Assembly: GCA_016291135.1 (NCBI GenBank)
Contig: JAEFAE010000003.1
Coordinates: 20,516-84,515, forward strand
Reading direction: 5' to 3'
Source: Bacteroidales bacterium
GTDB taxonomy: Bacteria > Bacteroidota > Bacteroidia > Bacteroidales > F082
DNA length: 64,000 bases
Shown: in pieces, positions 59,187 through 64,000 of the stretch
Layout: every line of letters begins with the position of its first letter
Position numbering within the stretch: position 1 is the first letter of the stretch
Made by a program: the position numbers and the translations under genes
The notes under the pieces: generated by a model
Seen by the model: only the letters and a program-made list of their open reading frames with translations
Database searches by the model: none
Told to the model about the DNA's origin: nothing

Positions 59187-60029
59187 ATGGAAATCAATGA
59201 ATTAAAACGTGTAGCATCGCAGGTGCGTCGCGACATTATCCGTATGGTTCACGGATGCCAGTCGGGCCACCCCGGTGGGTCGTTGGGCGCGACGGACCTG
59301 GTCACCGCCCTGTACTTCGACCAAATGCAGATCGACCCCGCCCGCTTCCGTATGGATGGCAACGGGGAGGATATGTTCTTTCTCTCCAACGGGCACATCA
59401 GTCCGATGTTTTACAGCATCCTGGCCCGCAGGGGGTATTTCCCGGTGCCTGAGCTGGCAACGTTCCGTAGGCTGGGCACCCGTCTGCAAGGACATCCCAC
59501 CACGGCTGAAGGACTGCCTGGCGTACGCATCGCCTCCGGCTCCCTCGGCCAAGGGCTCTCGGTCGCCGTCGGCGCTGCCCAGGCCAAGCGTCTGAACAAC
59601 GATCCCCATCTTGTGTTCGTGCTGATGGGCGATGGTGAGCAGGATGAGGGCCAGATCTGGGAAGCCGCCATGTATGCCGGTGCCAAGAAAGTGGACAATC
59701 TGGTCGGCATCCTCGACTATAACATGAAACAAATCGACGGTCCCACCGATGCGGTGATGAACCTCGGCGACATGCGGGCCAAATACGAGGCCTTCGGCTG
59801 GAAGGTCATCGAACTCAACGGCAACGACATGCAGCAGGTGGTCGATGCTCTCAAGCAGGCTCGGCAAGGGGCAGGGCAGGGACAACCCCAGATGCTCTTG
59901 GCCCACACCGAGATGGGCATGGGGGTCGATTTCATGATGGGCACCCACAAATGGCACGGCACTCCGCCCAACGACGAGCAGGCAGCCAACGCCTTGGCCC
60001 AGCTGGAGGAAACCCTCGGAGATTATTGA
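59187..60029 (+). CDS. Transketolase, N-terminal subunit
   Basis: A 280-aa protein with the thiamine-diphosphate-binding half of transketolase: CQSGHPGGSLGATDLVTALYF, SNGHISPMFYSIL, LGTRLQGHPTT, GSLGQGLSVAVGAA, and the TPP/Mg motif LMGDGEQDEGQIWEAAMYAG ... ILDYN. The C-terminal half is encoded by the next gene, 34 nt downstream, so the enzyme is a two-subunit type. It moves two-carbon units in the non-oxidative pentose phosphate pathway. No -7 box is seen in the 26-nt gap upstream. Confidence 0.95.
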   Translation: MEINELKRVASQVRRDIIRMVHGCQSGHPGGSLGATDLVTALYFDQMQIDPARFRMDGNGEDMFFLSNGHISPMFYSILARRGYFPVPELATFRRLGTRLQGHPTTAEGLPGVRIASGSLGQGLSVAVGAAQAKRLNNDPHLVFVLMGDGEQDEGQIWEAAMYAGAKKVDNLVGILDYNMKQIDGPTDAVMNLGDMRAKYEAFGWKVIELNGNDMQQVVDALKQARQGAGQGQPQMLLAHTEMGMGVDFMMGTHKWHGTPPNDEQAANALAQLEETLGDY

Positions 60030-60063
60030 ACGGTAAACTGATAACGGAAAACTAAAAGTGACT

Positions 60064-61008
60064 ATGGATACATTCGAAAAAAAAGATACCAGATCGGGAT
60101 TCGGTGCCGGCTTGCTTGAAGCGGGTCGTCGCAATCCCAAGGTGGCGGCCTTCTGCGCCGACCTCACCGGATCGCTTAAGATGGGCGACTTCGCCAAGGA
60201 GTTTCCCGAACGTTTCTTCCAAACCGGCATTGCCGAGGCCAACATGACCAACATGGCTGCCGGCATGGCGCTTAGTGGCTTCGTGCCCTTCACGGGTACC
60301 TTCGCCGCCTTCGCCACAGGACGGGTCTATGACCAGATCCGCCAATGTGTGGCCTATTCCAACAAGAACGTGAAGATTGCCGCTTCCCATGCGGGCGTCA
60401 CCCTGGGCGAAGACGGCGCTACCCACCAGATCCTCGAGGATATCGGCCTGATGAAGATGTTGCCCAACATGACGGTGATCGTCCCTTGCGACTACAACCA
60501 GACCAAGAACGCCACCATCGCCGCCGCCGAATACGACGGCCCGGTCTATCTGCGGTTCGGACGCCCCAAGGTACCGAACTTCACCCCTGCGGATGAGCCA
60601 TTCGTGATTGGGAAGGCCCAGATGATTCAGGAAGGTACCGATGTGACCATTTTTGCTTGTGGCCATCTTGTATGGAAAGCCATGGAGGCAGTCGAGATCC
60701 TCAAGGGACAAGGCATCCATGCCGAACTGATCAACATCCACACCATCAAGCCTTTGGATGTGGATGCGGTGCTGAAGTCGGTGGCCAAGACCCGTTGTGT
60801 GGTGACTGCCGAAGAGCATCAGCGCAATGGCGGTCTCGGCGACAGCATCGCCCAGGTGCTGGCCCTGCACGACCCCGTTCCGATGGAAATGGTGGCCGTT
60901 GACGATGTGTTCGGTCAGAGCGGCACTCCGGACGAGTTGTTGAAAGCCTACCACCTCGACACCCCCGATATCGTTGAAAAAGTGAGCATTGTACTTAAAC
61001 GAAAATAA
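60064..61008 (+). CDS. Transketolase, C-terminal subunit
   Basis: A 314-aa partner subunit with the pyrimidine-binding and C-terminal domains: [85 protein letters not shown] and [21 protein letters not shown] 60064 is the better start; the track uses a GTG two codons earlier. Together with its neighbour it makes one full-length transketolase. Substrate range beyond the family role cannot be inferred. Confidence 0.95.
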   Translation: MDTFEKKDTRSGFGAGLLEAGRRNPKVAAFCADLTGSLKMGDFAKEFPERFFQTGIAEANMTNMAAGMALSGFVPFTGTFAAFATGRVYDQIRQCVAYSNKNVKIAASHAGVTLGEDGATHQILEDIGLMKMLPNMTVIVPCDYNQTKNATIAAAEYDGPVYLRFGRPKVPNFTPADEPFVIGKAQMIQEGTDVTIFACGHLVWKAMEAVEILKGQGIHAELINIHTIKPLDVDAVLKSVAKTRCVVTAEEHQRNGGLGDSIAQVLALHDPVPMEMVAVDDVFGQSGTPDELLKAYHLDTPDIVEKVSIVLKRK

Positions 61009-61029
61009 TTCTTTTTAAACTATATTACT

Positions 61030-62196
61030 ATGAAAACAAAAGCGATATGCTTATCACTTTTATTACCCTTCTTGTTGCTAAGTTCACCGGCCTTTTCTCA
61101 AGAAAAAAACGAAAAGGAGACGCCGAAAGCGGTCAATGTGATTTACATGATCGGTGACGGCATGGCGTTGCCTCAGGTGTTCGCTACCATGCTAGCAACG
61201 GGTAAGGATCTGGCATTCATGCAGTTCCCCTATATCGGTGTGGTCGATACCCGTTCAGCCAGCAACACCATTACCGACTCGGCCGCTGGAGGTACCGCCC
61301 TGGCTTGCGACAAGAAGACCAAGAACGGCATGGTGGGCATGGATGTGGATACCGTGGCGATGCCTACGGTGCTCGACGTGCTGGCCGACCAAGGAAAAAG
61401 CACCGGCATTGTGGTGACTTGCTATTCCGGACATGCCACGCCCGCAGACTTCTACGCCAAGGTACCGAAACGCTCCATGTATGAGGACATTGCCGTGCAA
61501 CTTGCCGAATCGGACAAGGTGGATGTGATGATCGCCGGTGGCCGGAAGCATTTCGTTCATCGCAAGGACAGCGTGAACCTGATCGAGCGCATGGAGAAGG
61601 AACTGGGTTGGAAGGTGTATGACTCCCTGGCCGAGGTTGATCCCAACTGCCAAAAATATGCGGTGTTGGCGGCCGATGGTCACATGCCGGTGTATCCCCA
61701 ACGCGGCGAGTTCCTTCCGGATGGGGTCAGCATGGCTTTGAAGACCTTGGAGAAAAACGAGAACGGCTTTTTCCTCATGGTGGAGGGCTCCCAGATCGAC
61801 TTCGCTTGCCATGCGCACGACTCGGTGAACATGGTCGATGAGACGGTCGATTTCAGCAATGCCGTCCAGGTGGCGCTCGACTACGCCAAGGAGCATGACA
61901 ACACCTTGGTGGTGGTGACTGCCGACCATGAGACGGGCGGCCTCACCATGATCGATCCCCAGGGCAAATACACCAACATTGCGTTCCACTATTCCACGGG
62001 CAGCCATACCTGTCTTCCCGTTATGATCTATGCCTATGGCCCTGGTGCCGAGCAGTTTACGGGATGGATGCAAAACAACGAGGTGAAGGCGAAGATCCTG
62101 AATGCCTGTGGCATCGAGCTTCAATCCGTCCAAACGGAGAAGGCTCGGGAAATCGCTCCCGTTCATGGCAGCTTCGATTCCAATCGCGAAAACTGA
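61030..62196 (+). CDS. Exported alkaline phosphatase
   Basis: A 388-aa phosphomonoesterase of the PhoA family with a signal peptide (ending AFSQ). Active-site features: MIGDGM (Asp43, metal), the phosphorylated Ser84 in ITDSAAGGTALA, GHATPADF, MVEGSQIDFACHAHD, VTADHETGG and TGSHTCLPV with the last zinc His. It probably releases phosphate in the periplasm. The upstream gap of 21 nt has no clear -7 box, so it may be read through from the transketolase genes. No PhoB-type site could be recognised. Confidence 0.94.
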   Translation: MKTKAICLSLLLPFLLLSSPAFSQEKNEKETPKAVNVIYMIGDGMALPQVFATMLATGKDLAFMQFPYIGVVDTRSASNTITDSAAGGTALACDKKTKNGMVGMDVDTVAMPTVLDVLADQGKSTGIVVTCYSGHATPADFYAKVPKRSMYEDIAVQLAESDKVDVMIAGGRKHFVHRKDSVNLIERMEKELGWKVYDSLAEVDPNCQKYAVLAADGHMPVYPQRGEFLPDGVSMALKTLEKNENGFFLMVEGSQIDFACHAHDSVNMVDETVDFSNAVQVALDYAKEHDNTLVVVTADHETGGLTMIDPQGKYTNIAFHYSTGSHTCLPVMIYAYGPGAEQFTGWMQNNEVKAKILNACGIELQSVQTEKAREIAPVHGSFDSNREN

Positions 62197-62212
62197 TTGC
62201 ACTGGAATGCGC

Positions 62213-62252
62213 AAAAAAGGGCGGTGAGCTTGCAAGCTCACCGCCCTTTTTT
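62213..62252. terminator. Bidirectional intrinsic terminator
   Basis: Six A, a perfect palindrome GGGCGGTGAGCTTGCAAGCTCACCGCCC, then six T, between the converging alkaline phosphatase and speA genes. Confidence 0.9.
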
Positions 62253-62266
62253 CAATGCTCCAATGA

Positions 62267-64000
62267 TCAATTCTCCAGATAGGTATAACCGTAAAGGCCG
62301 GACCGGTAGTTGGAGAGGAATTCCTTGCCTTCTTCGACCGTGATCTTGCCTTCCTTGACGCACTTGGTCACCCAAGTCTCCACGGTGCGGACCAGTTTCT
62401 TGGGACTGTATTGTACGTATTCAAGCACATCGGCCACCGTCTCGCCGTCGATGACCTGGTCGATGTAGTAGCCCTTTTCATCCACCGACACATGCACCGC
62501 GTTGGTGTCGCCGAACAGGTTGTGGAGGTCGCCCAGGATTTCCTGGTAGGCGCCCACCAGGAACACGCCGATGTAGTAATGCTCCTTGTCGGTGAAGCTG
62601 TGCAGCGGTATGGTATGTTGGGTGGACTTGGCGACGAAGTTGGTGATTTTGCCGTCGCTGTCGCAGGTGATGTCTTGCAAGGTGGCGAGGTGGGTCGGGT
62701 TCTCGTCGAGGCGTTGGATGGGGATGATGGGGAAGAGCTGGTCGATGGCCCAGAGGTCGGGCAACGACTGGAACAGGGAGAAGTTGCAGAAGTATTTGTC
62801 GGCCAGCAGTTTCGGCAACGAGGTGAAGTCTTCGGGCACCCGCTTGAGGCTGTTGGCGATGTGGTTCACCTCACGGGCGATCGACCAGAACAGGCGTTCC
62901 ACCTTGGCGCGCGACTTGAGGTCGAGCAGGCCGAGGCTGAACAGGTTCAGCGCCTCCTCGCGGATTTCTTGGGCATCGTGCCAGATCTCGAGCGACGAAC
63001 TCTTGTTCAATTCGTCCCAGGAGTCGTAAAGTTCCTTGATGAGTTCGTGGTCGGTCTCCTCAGGCTCTTCGTTGTCGTCCCATTCGGGCAGTGAAGTCTT
63101 CTCCAGCACTTCGAAGATCAGCACGGAGTGGTGTGCCGTCAAGGCACGGCCCGACTCGCAGATGACGTTGGGGTGGGGGAGCTCGTTCTTGTCGCAGGCG
63201 TCGACAATGGTGTAGACCGCGTTGTTGGCGTACTCCTGGATGCTGTAGTTCACCGAGCTGGCGCTACTGGAGCGGGTGCCGTCGTAGTCCACGCCGAGAC
63301 CGCCGCCCATGTCCACGTATTCAATATGATAGCCCATCTTGTACAGCTGCACGTAGAATTGGGCCGCTTCACGCAGGGCCACGTTGATTTTCTTGATCTT
63401 GCTCACTTGGCTGCCGATGTGGTAGTGCACCAGCTTCAGGCAGTCCTTCATATCGTGTTCTTCGAGGTAGTCAAGCGCTTCGAGCAGTTCCGACGAGGTG
63501 AGGCCGAACTTGCTGCCGTCGCCGCCCGATTCTTCCCATTTGCCGGCACCGGAGCTGGCCAACTTGATGCGTACACCCAGATTGGGCGTGACTTTCAAGC
63601 GTTTGGCGATCTTGGCGGTGGTCTTCAGCTCGTTGAGTTTCTCGATCACGATGATGATCTTTCGGCCCATCTTTTGGGCCAACAGGGCGAGTTCGATAAA
63701 CTCCTCGTCCTTGTATCCGTTGCAGATGATCAGCGAGTCGGAGTCGGTGCCGAGGGCGATGATGGCGTGGAGTTCAGGCTTGGAGCCGGCTTCCAGGCCG
63801 ATGTTGCATTTCTTTCCGTGGCTCACGATTTCTTCGACCACGGGGCGCATCTGGTTCACCTTGATGGGCATCACCACGAAGTTTTGTCCATGGAACTCAT
63901 ATTCCTTGGCGGCCTCCTTGAAACAGGCATCGATGCGGTTGATGCGGTCGTCGAGGATGTCGGGGAACCGGATCAGCATGGGGGCGGCGACGTCGCGCAA
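62267..64000 (-). CDS. speA: Biosynthetic arginine decarboxylase, 5' end cut by window edge
   Basis: The C-terminal 577 residues of a PLP-dependent arginine decarboxylase, which makes agmatine for polyamine synthesis. Seen: the PLP lysine in MPIKVNQMRPVVEEI, GLEAGSKPELHAIIAL, LVHYHIGSQVSKI, EYVDMGGGLGVDYDGT, VICESGRALTAHHSVL and the C-terminal LFGDTNAVHVSVDEKGYY. The frame is still open at base 64000, and the family has roughly 50 more residues, so the listed TTG start is an artefact. Full-length homologues are about 630 aa. Confidence 0.95.
   Translation of the reverse strand: MRDVAAPMLIRFPDILDDRINRIDACFKEAAKEYEFHGQNFVVMPIKVNQMRPVVEEIVSHGKKCNIGLEAGSKPELHAIIALGTDSDSLIICNGYKDEEFIELALLAQKMGRKIIIVIEKLNELKTTAKIAKRLKVTPNLGVRIKLASSGAGKWEESGGDGSKFGLTSSELLEALDYLEEHDMKDCLKLVHYHIGSQVSKIKKINVALREAAQFYVQLYKMGYHIEYVDMGGGLGVDYDGTRSSSASSVNYSIQEYANNAVYTIVDACDKNELPHPNVICESGRALTAHHSVLIFEVLEKTSLPEWDDNEEPEETDHELIKELYDSWDELNKSSSLEIWHDAQEIREEALNLFSLGLLDLKSRAKVERLFWSIAREVNHIANSLKRVPEDFTSLPKLLADKYFCNFSLFQSLPDLWAIDQLFPIIPIQRLDENPTHLATLQDITCDSDGKITNFVAKSTQHTIPLHSFTDKEHYYIGVFLVGAYQEILGDLHNLFGDTNAVHVSVDEKGYYIDQVIDGETVADVLEYVQYSPKKLVRTVETWVTKCVKEGKITVEEGKEFLSNYRSGLYGYTYLEN

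Overview
The window comes from a member of the Bacteroidales (Bacteroidota), probably an uncultured host-associated or anaerobic one; family and genus cannot be fixed by eye. Evidence: most transcription units start with the Bacteroidota -7 box TAnnTTTG. Several secreted proteins end in a type IX secretion (T9SS) sorting domain, and the T9SS protein PorQ is present. There is an Oar-like TonB-dependent receptor, BACON-domain and beta-helix lipoproteins, rubrerythrin plus ferritin, a split transketolase and a Bacteroidota-type long NusB. No phage, insertion sequence, integrase or CRISPR array was seen; this is ordinary chromosome with compact gene packing.

Layout. 1-3.9 kb: end of a long-chain acyl-CoA ligase, two coupled chromate-type transporter genes, a GltS-like symporter and a block of REP-like palindromes. 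3.9-8.1 kb: rplS, trmD, a secreted subtilase, ferritin and rubrerythrin. 8.2-13.3 kb: nusB, porQ, recF, a DUF721 gene, efp and an lpxD-like gene. 13.3-19.3 kb: a beta-helix lipoprotein, an outer-membrane barrel, smpB, a secreted thioredoxin, a small lipoprotein, a MauE/DoxX-thioredoxin membrane protein and a DUF1846 gene. 19.4-23.8 kb: a galactose operon (galK, a nucleotidyltransferase, galM, an MFS sugar transporter). 24-25.1 kb: a decayed M64 peptidase gene. 25.1-29.9 kb: a membrane-anchored AraC-type regulator, a BACON/LamG lipoprotein and a GH29 fucosidase. 29.9-37.7 kb: a sirtuin and aat, an endonuclease/phosphatase-fold protein, then an operon of a kinase-RapZ fusion, a MurU-like nucleotidyltransferase and an AddB-like nuclease. 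37.8-42.9 kb: a DUF349 protein, aroC, two lipoproteins and a barrel protein. 43-52.5 kb: the TonB receptor, a small lipoprotein and two C10 cysteine peptidases tail to tail. 52.5-57 kb: thrS-infC-rpmI-rplT, two leucine tRNAs and an RluA-type pseudouridine synthase. 57-64 kb: a T9SS cargo protein, split transketolase, alkaline phosphatase and most of speA (cut by the window edge).

How it fits together. Four intact T9SS-tailed proteins (subtilase, two C10 peptidases, a beta-propeller-like protein) and one dead M64 peptidase point to a surface proteolytic lifestyle. The fucosidase, the LamG lipoprotein and the galactose operon suggest host-glycan use. The best leads for new biology are: (i) the kinase-RapZ fusion beside a MurU-like enzyme, a candidate amino-sugar or cell-wall recycling and sensing unit; (ii) three TTTTACG(C/A)A(A/T)TG repeats between the AraC-type regulator and the BACON lipoprotein, a candidate operator array; (iii) infC, which lacks any usable ATG/GTG/TTG and appears to start at AUA; (iv) two perfect inverted repeats in divergent promoter regions. 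The -7 boxes were used to choose start codons in several places where the ORF track gives longer, unlikely starts.
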